64,000 bases of DNA from contig CALXTV010000002.1 of the NCBI GenBank assembly GCA_944391505.1, positions 62,001-126,000 on the forward strand. The letters run 5' to 3'. Position 1 is the first letter of the stretch; every line of letters starts with the position of its first letter. Under the pieces are notes generated by a model. The model was not told the origin of the DNA, made no database searches, and saw nothing but the letters and a program-made list of their open reading frames with translations. The translations under genes and the position numbers were made by a program. This DNA comes from an uncultured Alphaproteobacteria bacterium. GTDB lineage: Bacteria > Pseudomonadota > Alphaproteobacteria > RF32 > CAG-239. Shown piece by piece: positions 1-8,063 of the stretch.

Positions 1-1674
1 AAGCGCCTTGACAACAGCCAACGAGACAAAAAAAGCCAAGATGGCAAAAATTATGGCAATCAGCGAAATGTTGACACCGCCAATCTGAAAACCAAAAAAC
101 AGCTTTTTGATACTGTTTAACAGCAAATCGGTTGAAACACCCCATAAAGACAACAGGGCAAAAACGGCAATTACCACCAGCACCGGATCAATAATAAGGC
201 TCATCCAAAAATCTATTTTGGCAAGCATTCTCCGACGCATTTTAAATGTTTTGACCCAGAAGCGGAGCAGCAAAAGCCTCTGCAAACCCTCAAGAAGGAC
301 TTTGCGCATGACCATAAAAAAGCCAACAACAATCACCGATAAAATCGACCGATTCAATATAAACGCAGATAATTTCGGATAACCGGCAACCGCCAGCCAA
401 AAGACAGCTACGACAAAGAGCGACACGAAAAATATAATTTTAAATGCTGTACTTAATCCGTCATTCTCATCGCTCTCTGTCGTATCCGGCAAATCTTCAC
501 AGGTATCATTTTCACCATCCCAAAAAACCCGTTTGACAATCAGCACAATGCAAAATGCCTTTATGCCGCATGACGCAACCGTAATAAAATAGTTTAGCTC
601 AAGGCCGTAGTTGGCGCTGATGGATACATGTTCCAAAAAAGATACCAAGCCAATGGCATAAGCGCTGAAGTACAGTGCCTTGGTTATACGTCTGGCCTTT
701 TCATTGCCGACGTTTACCAAACGCCATTTTTCATTATAGGGAGCGAAAGTTACCCGGGAGAATGCCGAGGCAAATACGACATATAAAGAATAGTACAGCA
801 GCGAACCCAAGACCAAACCGAAGAAACCTACCGTAAAAACCTTCGTACTGACCATCCATATTAAAAAACCGATAATAATCGAAGCAGGAATGACCCCGTA
901 AGCTATGGCAACAAAAATAGCTGCAAAAACTTTCTTTTCATACCGCGGGTGTTCAACATCTTTCTTATAACCAAAGCGGCGCATGATGAACAGGCGCAGC
1001 CAAATACCCAGGAAAAGGGACAACAGGGCCGTAAAGCCCACAGGTATAATATTTGATTTTACATATTTTTTTTGCTTACTGTTGAGCTCGCCGTACCATT
1101 CTACCGGAGATTTTATGATATCAAAAACAAATTGAACAAACTGTTCCGAAGCTTTTAACAAGACTTCCGGATGATACAATGGTGTCTGTTTGGTTATCAG
1201 GTTTCCCAGCAATTCTTTATTGCGGATATCAAGTATCAGCGCATTGAGCTCGTCTATTCTGGCCAACAGGATATCCGCCTCGGCAAGGCGACCTTTTTGA
1301 AAAACTTCTTCCTTCCCAAATTCGTCTCTTTGCTGAGCAATAACGGACAATTCTTTGCCGTCTTCGGGCGCTTCACCCAAAGCTTCTATTCTTTTTTGAA
1401 CAAATTTAAGTTCCTGTTCTATATTTTTTCTGGCAACCAGCAGGCTTATCCGGTTTTCCTCCAAAAACTGAACCTCGTCGCTCATTTTCTGGGTGGAAGT
1501 CTCCCCTTTTTTCAGCATATCTTCAATAGCCTGGAGTTTCCGACTGTTTTCCTGATAATTTATTTCCGTTCCGTTATCGGGCTTATCAACCGCCGATGCC
1601 TTTTCCGGTGCTGCAAGAGAAACAGAAAACAGCATGATAACGCTTAGCAGAAAAACTCTCAAAAACTTCTTCAT
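1..1674 (-). CDS. MscS-family mechanosensitive channel, large form, 3' end beyond window
   Basis: The reading frame opens at the ATG at 1674 and stays open to the window edge, giving 558 residues without a stop. It starts with a hydrophobic signal peptide (MKKFLRVFLL...), then a charged coiled-coil periplasmic domain (about residues 35-145) of the kind seen in large MscS relatives with a DUF3772-type N-terminus, then many hydrophobic helices from about residue 190. The conserved MscS pore helix and beta domain would lie beyond the edge. Members of this family gate in response to membrane tension and protect against osmotic downshock. It follows the usg-like gene by 21 nt on the same strand and may be cotranscribed. 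The family call rests on architecture and overall resemblance. Confidence 0.72.
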   Translation of the reverse strand, partial: MKKFLRVFLLSVIMLFSVSLAAPEKASAVDKPDNGTEINYQENSRKLQAIEDMLKKGETSTQKMSDEVQFLEENRISLLVARKNIEQELKFVQKRIEALGEAPEDGKELSVIAQQRDEFGKEEVFQKGRLAEADILLARIDELNALILDIRNKELLGNLITKQTPLYHPEVLLKASEQFVQFVFDIIKSPVEWYGELNSKQKKYVKSNIIPVGFTALLSLFLGIWLRLFIMRRFGYKKDVEHPRYEKKVFAAIFVAIAYGVIPASIIIGFLIWMVSTKVFTVGFFGLVLGSLLYYSLYVVFASAFSRVTFAPYNEKWRLVNVGNEKARRITKALYFSAYAIGLVSFLEHVSISANYGLELNYFITVASCGIKAFCIVLIVKRVFWDGENDTCEDLPDTTESDENDGLSTAFKIIFFVSLFVVAVFWLAVAGYPKLSAFILNRSILSVIVVGFFMVMRKVLLEGLQRLLLLRFWVKTFKMRRRMLAKIDFWMSLIIDPVLVVIAVFALLSLWGVSTDLLLNSIKKLFFGFQIGGVNISLIAIIFAILAFFVSLAVVKAL

Positions 1675-1695
1675 GGGCTGGCTCCAAAAAATTTA

Positions 1696-2700
1696 TTACT
1701 TTTCCGCCAATAAGTGCTTCATTACACCAAAGGCATTTTTGGCAATGCCTACGCGCAGGTTGTCGGCAACCGACCAAAAACTGAAACCGTTTTCGACCGA
1801 GGCATCCTGGCGCAGACGGCTGACATAGATTTCGTCTTCGCCCTGAACATCGGTCAGGCTGACATAACCTCCCTCGACGTTCTTATCAAAGACGACTATT
1901 TCCTTTGATGATTTCATGTCTTCGCGGACTTTGTCAACGTCGACCTCTTCCTCACATTCGACGTTTACGAACTGAGCGGCACCGATAAAGGCGGGGACAA
2001 TTGCGCAGTTGGCGTGAACCTTGACTTCGCCCCCCAAAATCTTTTTGGTCTCGGCATTCATCGCCCATTCATACCGGGTTTCTTCGCCAATGAATTCGCC
2101 GACCTGCGGAATAACGTTGAATGCAATCTGCTTACGGAAAACCTGCTGATCGTCAACCAAAGTTTCATTCATAAAAATTTTCCGGGTCTGGTTGAACAGC
2201 TCGTCCATTCCTTCTTTCCCGTATACCGAGGCCGAAATATAGGCCGAGACGACAATGCGGCGGATTTTGTTGTTTCTGATTACCTTTTCTATCGGCAACA
2301 ACATTTGCGTTACCATCGCTGACGGCAGCGAAATGATGTTTCTTTTGGCCTCGGTAATCAGGTCATCGTTTAATCCGGCAATTACCATCGGCACATCCGG
2401 TTCACCGAAAAAAGCACCTGAACAATCAATTACCTTGGCATGTTTGGCCGCTTTGACGGCAAAACGGGCGGAGGTTTCGGAAGTACCGGCAAACACGGCA
2501 ATATCTGTATTCGAAAAATCAAAATCATCCAAATTCAAAACATCAAGCTCGTCATCTTCGCCGTAAGACACCTGATTCCCGAGCGGACATTTCGGTTCCA
2601 GAGCAAAAACATCTGCGGCCTTGACGCCGTCTTCCGCCAAAAAGCTTAAAATTTCACGGCCGACGCTTTCCATAACGCCGACGACTGCAATCTTCGTCAT
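1696..2700 (-). CDS. usg: Aspartate-semialdehyde dehydrogenase-like protein of the Usg type, probably inactive
   Basis: The 334-residue protein has the whole-length fold pattern of Asd. An N-terminal nucleotide-binding segment has a degenerate glycine loop (GVMESVGREIL), and a C-terminal FWSVADNLRVG signature resembles both Asd and E. coli Usg. The catalytic cysteine of Asd (NPNCST) is replaced: residues 125-133 read LPSAMVTQM. The active-site histidine region reads VPAFIGAAQF, with alanine where Asd has histidine. The segment YISASVYGK also matches Usg better than Asd. It is therefore probably a non-catalytic paralogue, and true Asd should be encoded elsewhere. Its cellular role is unknown. 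A short SD-like AGGAA precedes the ATG. Confidence 0.75.
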   Translation of the reverse strand: MTKIAVVGVMESVGREILSFLAEDGVKAADVFALEPKCPLGNQVSYGEDDELDVLNLDDFDFSNTDIAVFAGTSETSARFAVKAAKHAKVIDCSGAFFGEPDVPMVIAGLNDDLITEAKRNIISLPSAMVTQMLLPIEKVIRNNKIRRIVVSAYISASVYGKEGMDELFNQTRKIFMNETLVDDQQVFRKQIAFNVIPQVGEFIGEETRYEWAMNAETKKILGGEVKVHANCAIVPAFIGAAQFVNVECEEEVDVDKVREDMKSSKEIVVFDKNVEGGYVSLTDVQGEDEIYVSRLRQDASVENGFSFWSVADNLRVGIAKNAFGVMKHLLAEK

Positions 2701-2812
2701 TTTTCCTAATCCTTCTAAAAACTCAGAAATTAAAATGAAAATAGCACAAATTCGTTTATAAAATGATAATATCCGCTGCTGTTATAGGGATTTTCGGCAG
2801 TCGATGCAACTC

Positions 2813-4477
2813 TCAGGCACCGATGAGAACCCGGGCCGCGGCACGAGCCTCGTCAGTAATTTTCTCTCCCGCCAGCATCCGGGCAATTTCTTCATGGCGC
2901 TCAAGATCGTCAAGCTCGCAGACAGAGGTGGTTGTGACGTTGTCTACCGTGTTTTTCTCAACCTTGAAATGGTTGTCTCCCTTAGATGCGACCTGCGGCG
3001 AATGGGTAACGACCAGCACCTGAACATCATGTGCCAATCGCGCCAGCCGCTCGCCGACGGCCTGTGCCGTAGCTCCGCCGACCCCGGCGTCGACTTCGTC
3101 AAAAATCATGGTCGAGACGGCCGAACTCTGCGCCAGGTTAACTTTCAGCGCCAACATAAAACGCGCCAGTTCGCCGCCCGAAGCAATTTTGTTAATCGGC
3201 CCCTGCGGCGAATTCGGATTGGTGGCAACCGTAAAATAAACATTGTCAAAACCATGTTCGTTCCAACCGTTTTCATCAAGTTTTTCGATTACGGTCACAA
3301 AACGGGCTTTTTCCATTTTAAGCGGCGGCAGTTCGGCCATGACCTGACTATCCAGCGTCAATGCTGCAGCCTTGCGGCGGGCGCTCAGTTCATTGGCGGA
3401 CTTGACATAATCGGTTTTTGCGTGTTCTTCCGCACGACGGAGGCGGTTTATGCCTTCTTCGCCCAATTCGATGGCAGACAGTTTATGCCGGAACTCTTCC
3501 AAAACCTGAGGAAGTTCATTAACCGTTACCTGATGTTTGCGTGCCAGTCCGCGCAAGGCAAACAGGCGGCTTTCGATATTTTCCAGCTCATTTTGATTTA
3601 AGCTGACGCTTTCGGAAGCTTCTTCCAGTTCACTGACGGCTTCATTCACATCAATCAGGGCCTGGTCAAGCATGGCGATTATCTGGTCATATTTGCCGTC
3701 GACCAGCGCATTGGCACGATCCATCGCCGACTGTGCCTGCCGCAACGCCGACTGCACATCGGCTCCCTGCGTCAGCGCACCGAAAGCATAATTCAGGCTT
3801 TCGATAATTTTTTCGGCGTTCATCATCTCCAGACGTTTTTTGCCGAGTGTTTCTTCTTCACCGGCTTCGGGCGCGATTTTTTCCAGTTCGTCCACCCAGT
3901 GGCGCAACGCTTCTTCATCGCTTTTGGCTTTGGCTACGTTGTTTTCCGCTTCTATCCGCGCCGCTTTGGCCGTTTTGTAAGCAACAAACTTTTCCGCGAC
4001 TTCGGCCAACAGGTTTTTATAGCCGGCATAGGCATCCAGCACATCGCGATGATTGGCCGGATTAAGCAGCCCCTGATTGTCGAACTGACCGTGAACTTCA
4101 ACCAAATATTTGCCGATTTCTTTCAGAAGTCTGGCGCTTATCGGCTGATCGTTGAAAAAAATCTTGCCTTTGCCTTCGCGATTTAAGCTGCGCTTGATTG
4201 TTATTTCGGAATCGGCTTCAAGTTCATATTCTTCACACAGGGCAAAAAGCGGATTGCTTTTGTCCCTGACCTCAAACACAGCCGTAACGCTTAATTTATC
4301 CTCGCCCTGCCGTATCAGCGAGGTTTCGGCACGATTGCCGAGCACCAACCCCAAAGAATCGAGCAATATCGATTTGCCGGCGCCGGTTTCGCCGGTAAGC
4401 ACGCTTAAGCCGGATTTGAAATCCAAATCCAGCTTGTCGATTAAAACCACATTGCGAATTGACAGTGACTGCAGCAT
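2813..4477 (-). CDS. recN: DNA repair protein RecN
   Basis: RecN is an SMC-like ATPase that acts early in double-strand break repair. The 554-residue product has the Walker A motif GETGAGKS at residues 29-36, a long central coiled coil split around the middle, and a C-terminal ABC signature (SGGELARFMLA) followed by Walker B (MIFDEVDAG). The length matches the family. It lies 18 nt downstream of bamD, in the order lpxC-bamD-recN that is common in Alphaproteobacteria. No LexA box was identified. Confidence 0.95.
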   Translation of the reverse strand: MLQSLSIRNVVLIDKLDLDFKSGLSVLTGETGAGKSILLDSLGLVLGNRAETSLIRQGEDKLSVTAVFEVRDKSNPLFALCEEYELEADSEITIKRSLNREGKGKIFFNDQPISARLLKEIGKYLVEVHGQFDNQGLLNPANHRDVLDAYAGYKNLLAEVAEKFVAYKTAKAARIEAENNVAKAKSDEEALRHWVDELEKIAPEAGEEETLGKKRLEMMNAEKIIESLNYAFGALTQGADVQSALRQAQSAMDRANALVDGKYDQIIAMLDQALIDVNEAVSELEEASESVSLNQNELENIESRLFALRGLARKHQVTVNELPQVLEEFRHKLSAIELGEEGINRLRRAEEHAKTDYVKSANELSARRKAAALTLDSQVMAELPPLKMEKARFVTVIEKLDENGWNEHGFDNVYFTVATNPNSPQGPINKIASGGELARFMLALKVNLAQSSAVSTMIFDEVDAGVGGATAQAVGERLARLAHDVQVLVVTHSPQVASKGDNHFKVEKNTVDNVTTTSVCELDDLERHEEIARMLAGEKITDEARAAARVLIGA

Positions 4478-4495
4478 TGCGCGGCGTATCGTCCT

Positions 4496-5239
4496 TTACT
4501 TCAAAACTTTCCGGGCGTCTTTGGTCCATTTGCTTTTGGGGTAATTATACTCCAAGACTCGGAATGCCTGTTTGGCCTCTTTGTTCAGCCCCAGAATGGT
4601 ATAAATTTCGACCTGGCGATAGAGGGCTTCTTCAATATGGGAAGTCATCTGAAAGTCGTTAACTACTACCGAGAAACGATTCAGCGCCGAAAGGTAGTTT
4701 TCCTGCTTAAGGTAATAGCGGCCGACCTCCATCTCCTTGCCGGCCAGGTGATCATAAGTCAGCTCCAGTTTGAGCGACGCGTCTTTGGCATATTCGGTGT
4801 TCGGAAAGCGGGTGATGACCTGCCGCAACGCTTGCAGAGCCAGACGGGTGTTTTCCTGATCCTTTTCAACACCGACAATCTGTTCATAATAGCAAAGCGC
4901 TTTCAGATAATAAGCATAGGCAATGTCTTTGTTGCCGGGATGAAATTTGATAAAGCGATCCAGACTGAGAAGGGCATCGTCATATTTCTGGTCTTTATAA
5001 TAAGCATAGGCGCCCATAATTTTGGCCTTGGTCGCCCATTTGGAATAAGGATGTTCCAGTTCCACTTTTTCGAAAGTTTCGGCAGCTTTCTTATAAGCCG
5101 TCCGATCCAGCTCGTCATGCGCCTGATTATACAGTTCTTCGGCAGTTTTCGGTTTGATGCTTTTATCCGGCGCCGAAGCGCAGGCCGTTGTCAACCCGAG
5201 GCAGAAGATACAGACCAGAAACAGTTTTAAGTTTGTCAT
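4496..5239 (-). CDS. bamD: Outer-membrane assembly lipoprotein BamD (ComL/YfiO)
   Basis: BamD is the essential lipoprotein subunit of the BAM complex, which inserts beta-barrel proteins into the outer membrane. The 247-residue protein has a lipoprotein signal peptide ending in a lipobox (LTTAC, lipidated Cys at about residue 20). Tetratricopeptide-like repeats follow (AEELYNQAHDELDRTAYKKA, PYSKWATKAKIMGAYAYY and more). The start at 5239 has an AGGAAAG Shine-Dalgarno. It sits 9 nt after lpxC and 18 nt before recN, so the three are probably one operon. Confidence 0.93.
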   Translation of the reverse strand: MTNLKLFLVCIFCLGLTTACASAPDKSIKPKTAEELYNQAHDELDRTAYKKAAETFEKVELEHPYSKWATKAKIMGAYAYYKDQKYDDALLSLDRFIKFHPGNKDIAYAYYLKALCYYEQIVGVEKDQENTRLALQALRQVITRFPNTEYAKDASLKLELTYDHLAGKEMEVGRYYLKQENYLSALNRFSVVVNDFQMTSHIEEALYRQVEIYTILGLNKEAKQAFRVLEYNYPKSKWTKDARKVLK

Positions 5240-5248
5240 TTTTCTTTC

Positions 5249-6097
5249 CTATACCAATTCATAATTAGATTTGTCCGCGAACAGAACTTTCAGAAGTTCG
5301 TTGTTGTGATAGTGCCCGGTGCGGGAGGCGGTCAGCTCGCCGATGAGATGATAACCGGAAGTATACAAATCACCGACGGCATCCATTACCTTATGGTTGA
5401 CACATTCGTTCTGCACCCGGAAGCCGCCCGGGTTCAAAATCGTTTCGCCGTCCAGAACCACGGCATTATCCAGACTTCCGCCTTTAACCAGACCGACAGA
5501 GCGGAGATAGTCAACCTGATATTTTTCGCAAAAAGTGCGGCTGGGCGCAATATCTTTTTCAAAAATCTCCGGCGTAATTTCGCCCGAAAAAATCTGATGA
5601 CCGACAATTTTGGAAGGAAAGTCTATGGCAAAATTTATGACAAAGCTTTCGGCAGGCTTTAGAGACACGGTATTGCCGTTCTTGTCGGTAAAAGACACCT
5701 CTCTTTTGACTTTCAGATACATACGCGGCGCGGTTAAATCTTTCAGTTCCGTTGCTTTCAGCGCATCGTAAAAAAACTTGCCGCTGCCGTCCATAATTGG
5801 CAGCTCCTGGCCATCGACTTCAATAACCGCGTTGTCAACACCCCTGACTGACAAAGCGGCCATGACATGTTCGACGGTCGAAACCAGATTGCCTTTTTCA
5901 TCTCCGAGGCAGGTACAGTTCTGCGTATTGACGACATTAGAATACAAAGCCCTGATTTCAGGCTTTCCGGGCAAGTCGACACGGCGAAAAACAATCCCGG
6001 TATCTGCCGGTGCGGGAAGCACGGACATTTTGACGCGACAGCCCGAATGAAGGCCGACACCGCTTAGCTGTATTGTTTTGGACACTGTTGTCTGCAT
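5249..6097 (-). CDS. lpxC: UDP-3-O-acyl-N-acetylglucosamine deacetylase LpxC
   Basis: LpxC catalyses the committed zinc-dependent deacetylation in lipid A synthesis. I chose the ATG at 6097 because GAGGAG lies 6 nt upstream; an in-frame TTG at 6103 would add two residues. The 282-residue product has the zinc and catalytic motifs: TVEHVMAAL near residues 74-82 (zinc His77), HKVMDAVGDL near residues 234-243 (zinc His and Asp) and the late GHYHNN histidine. It is the first gene of a probable lpxC-bamD-recN operon, just downstream of the RNase P RNA gene on the same strand. Confidence 0.96.
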   Translation of the reverse strand: MQTTVSKTIQLSGVGLHSGCRVKMSVLPAPADTGIVFRRVDLPGKPEIRALYSNVVNTQNCTCLGDEKGNLVSTVEHVMAALSVRGVDNAVIEVDGQELPIMDGSGKFFYDALKATELKDLTAPRMYLKVKREVSFTDKNGNTVSLKPAESFVINFAIDFPSKIVGHQIFSGEITPEIFEKDIAPSRTFCEKYQVDYLRSVGLVKGGSLDNAVVLDGETILNPGGFRVQNECVNHKVMDAVGDLYTSGYHLIGELTASRTGHYHNNELLKVLFADKSNYELV

Positions 6098-6121
6098 ACG
6101 CAACTCCTCAGGCGCAAAAAA

Positions 6122-6507
6122 GTTGAGGCAGCCTGTAAGCCGGGTTCTGTACGCCTTGCGGCGCGACAGCTATTCATCTTGGCCGGACATTGCTGTACGG
6201 CTCAACGCGACCTACCTCTGGAGCAGAGTGGAAACCCTCCGTATAACCGAAACAAAAAGTTCCGGCCCTCCTAACTTGGTCTTGCTTCAGACAGGGTTTA
6301 CCTTGCCGAAACCGTTGCCGGTTCCGCGGTGAGCTCTTACCTCGCCTTTTCAACCTTACTCCCTGAAAGAGAGCGGTATATTTCTGCGGCACTTTCCCTC
6401 GGATTTCTCCGGCCGGACGTTATCCGGTGTCTCGTTTCCTTGAAGCCCGGACTTTCCTCTTCCGCGGATTTTCCTTTCCGGAAAGCAGCTGTCCGGCTGC
6501 CTGCTGC
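6122..6507 (-). ncRNA. rnpB: RNase P RNA (bacterial type A)
   Basis: On the minus strand the region contains the universally conserved P4 segment GAGGAAAGTCCGGGCT and, near the 3' end, the matching ACAGAACCCGGCTTA. The outer P1 helix is visible as GGCAGCC (minus strand, 6501-6495) pairing with GGCTGCC (6133-6127). The length of about 386 nt fits type A RNase P RNA, the catalytic subunit that matures tRNA 5' ends. The ends are estimated from P1 and from the upstream promoter. Confidence 0.95.
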
Positions 6508-6513
6508 TCAACA

Positions 6514-6541
6514 GATTAATCGCTGCTCAAAATTATTGCAA
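6514..6541 (-). promoter_or_regulatory. Probable rnpB promoter
   Basis: On the minus strand TTGCAA (6541-6536), a 16-bp spacer and TTAATC (6519-6514) place transcription start at about 6507, where the RNase P RNA begins. The -35 box and spacer length are the same as in the two HTH-linked RNA elements at 22.1 and 61.0 kb. Confidence 0.5.
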
Positions 6542-6569
6542 GTGCTTTGTATGTTTTATGACAACAAAA

Positions 6570-6593
6570 AGAGGCACGGAATACCGTACCTCT
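6570..6593. terminator. Orphan terminator-like hairpin
   Basis: AGAGGCACGG, the loop AATA and CCGTACCTCT form a 10-bp stem with one C/A mismatch, which becomes a G-U pair if read on the minus strand. T-rich tracts flank it on both sides. No gene on either strand clearly ends here, so its partner is unknown. Confidence 0.45.
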
Positions 6594-6831
6594 TATTTTG
6601 ATGATGGTATTATACCAGATTCGGAAACAAATAACAACATTTTAAACTGACAAAAATTGCAAAATTTCGTCTAGACGGGGCTATGTAAAATATGATATCA
6701 TGAAATTGTATTATAAGTATTAAGGATATTATTGTAGCGGTTGTTTTCAATTTAATTCGGGGTTTTCCTGTTAAATTTGATTATGACAAACAATGATATC
6801 TTTGTTGTGAATTTTCAAATTTAATTAATAT
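6594..6831. other. AT-rich intergenic stretch before the unknown gene at 6874
   Basis: No gene is seen here. The stretch is AT-rich and holds a 10-bp palindrome (CGTCTAGACG, 6668-6677) that could be an operator. No convincing promoter pair was identified for the downstream gene. Confidence 0.4.
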
Positions 6832-6867
6832 GGAGGTACTGGACTAAATAACCTCCCTAAAATCCAG
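6832..6867 (+). promoter_or_regulatory. Possible H-type pseudoknot in the leader of the 6874 gene
   Basis: Two helices interleave. GGAGGT (6832-6837) pairs with ACCTCC (6851-6856), and CTGGA (6839-6843) pairs with TCCAG (6863-6867). This is pseudoknot order, with loops of 1, 7 and 6 nt. The only strong SD-like sequence near the gene (GGAGG) is buried in the first stem, 37 nt before the ATG, and the ATG itself lacks an SD. It is not a clear match to the preQ1-I or SAM-II consensus. Confidence 0.4.
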
Positions 6868-6873
6868 AATTAT

Positions 6874-7353
6874 ATGAAAACATTAAGCAAAAACGAGATG
6901 AGAGAAATGGTTGCAGGTTTAATTGCCAACGGCGCCATTGTTAGGAACTTTGCTAAATTCGCACGCATTCAGGCTCAATGTGCCAAGGGAGGTGAAGTTA
7001 TTGAAACTGTTCTTTCTGACGGCACCAAAGAGACATTGAATACTGCCAATGCCGGAGATTGGATCGTGACTAACCCCGGCGGTGAAAAATACGTTGTTCC
7101 CGCAGCCAAATTTCCCAAGAAATATGAACCCTGCCCGGAACTGGGCGACGGCTGGTACAAACCGACCGGAGGCGTTCAGAAATTTCTTGAGCTGACGGAA
7201 GACACAACTTTCATCTGCTCTTGGGGAGAAGAACAGTTCATTCAGGCCGGCGGTTTCATCAACGTGACGGATTTAAGCGATATCTACGGTATTGCCCGGG
7301 ACGAGTTCTTTAACACATACAAAGAGTGTTCCGAGAACGGAATTTTCTGTTAA
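6874..7353 (+). CDS. Unknown soluble protein, possibly PGDYG-like
   Basis: The 159-residue protein has no signal peptide or membrane segment. A central stretch (GDWIVTNPGGEKYVVPAAKF and the following KKYEP) recalls small proteins annotated as PGDYG domain, but I cannot confirm that without a search. It is cysteine-containing and ends ENGIFC. It stands alone, with a possible pseudoknot leader lacking a normally placed SD and with its own strong terminator. Its function is not known. Confidence 0.6.
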   Translation: MKTLSKNEMREMVAGLIANGAIVRNFAKFARIQAQCAKGGEVIETVLSDGTKETLNTANAGDWIVTNPGGEKYVVPAAKFPKKYEPCPELGDGWYKPTGGVQKFLELTEDTTFICSWGEEQFIQAGGFINVTDLSDIYGIARDEFFNTYKECSENGIFC

Positions 7354-7376
7354 TGCTCTCATTCCTTAAACTTATG

Positions 7377-7405
7377 GAGTGCTCCTCACGGAGCACTCTT
7401 TTTTT
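7377..7405 (+). terminator. Intrinsic terminator of the 6874 gene
   Basis: GAGTGCTCC, loop TCAC and GGAGCACTC form a perfect 9-bp stem followed by a run of seven T residues, 24 nt after the stop codon. Confidence 0.93.
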
Positions 7406-7524
7406 GTTATTTTTTATCCCCAAAATTTTATTCTTCAGTAACGCAAGCCTGCCGTGGGCTTGATGAGAATCGGAAATATTTTATAAGGAACAAAATACGA
7501 ACAGTTAACAAAATACTAAATTTT

Positions 7525-7567
7525 CCCATTGAAACCCACAAAAACCCATGTTATACCATAAGGTATA
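7525..7567 (+). promoter_or_regulatory. mraZ promoter with MraZ-box repeats
   Basis: CCCA occurs at 7525, 7535 and 7545, an exact 10-bp period (TGGG direct repeats on the other strand), which is the known MraZ-binding arrangement. The repeats overlap a candidate promoter: -35 TTGAAA (7529-7534), 17-bp spacer, -10 TATACC (7552-7557). A perfect inverted repeat TATACC-ATAA-GGTATA covers 7552-7567. Autorepression by MraZ would fit. The TGGG orientation is on the antisense strand here. Confidence 0.72.
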
Positions 7568-7595
7568 GGATTAATGCGGCTGAAGGATTCCGAAA

Positions 7596-8063
7596 TTGAG
7601 AAAAACTTTTCTCTTTATGGACACAATCATTAACAAGGTGGACGCCAAAGGGCGCGTTTCCCTACCTTCAGACTACCGCGCAATCGTTAAAGAATTGTCA
7701 ACCGAGATTGTCTGTTACCGCAGCCTTACCGCTCCCTGCATTGAAGGCTGCACCGAAGAACTGCTTGACAAGCTGGCCACCGACATTGAAAACGCCACCG
7801 ATTTCTTTTCGGAGACGCAAGACAATCTTACCAACCTGATTTTCGGCGACGCCAAAAGATTTACCTTTGATTCGACCGGCCGCATCATGCTGACCGAAAA
7901 ACTGCTGCGGTATGCCAACATTACCGACACCGCGGTTTTTGTCGGCAAGGGCCGCAAATTTCAAATCTGGAATCCGGAAAACTGGGAAAAAGAAGAAGCC
8001 CGCATCCGTGCTGAAGTTCTGAAAAACCGGCCGACGCTGGCACACAAAACGGAGGCCGAGTAA
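7596..8063 (+). CDS. mraZ: Transcriptional regulator MraZ
   Basis: MraZ is a ring-forming DNA-binding protein that controls the division and cell-wall cluster. The 155-residue product carries the two AbrB/SpoVT-like signatures, DAKGR at about residue 16 and DSTGR at about residue 91. I favour the TTG start at 7596, because GAAGGA lies 8 nt upstream and the resulting N-terminus (MRKTFLFMDTIINKVDAKG) aligns with the usual MALFLSTFTNKLDAKG; an ATG at 7617 lacks an SD. Its stop codon overlaps the rsmH start by one base. Confidence 0.92.
   Translation: MRKTFLFMDTIINKVDAKGRVSLPSDYRAIVKELSTEIVCYRSLTAPCIEGCTEELLDKLATDIENATDFFSETQDNLTNLIFGDAKRFTFDSTGRIMLTEKLLRYANITDTAVFVGKGRKFQIWNPENWEKEEARIRAEVLKNRPTLAHKTEAE

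Noticed and set aside
6832-6867. preQ1-I riboswitch
   Set aside because: The shape is H-type, but the conserved preQ1 loop and A-rich tail with CUAA are absent, and the gene is not a queuosine gene.
7443-7462. Hairpin CAAGCC...GGCTTG as a terminator or tRNA arm
   Set aside because: No T run on either strand and no cloverleaf around it.
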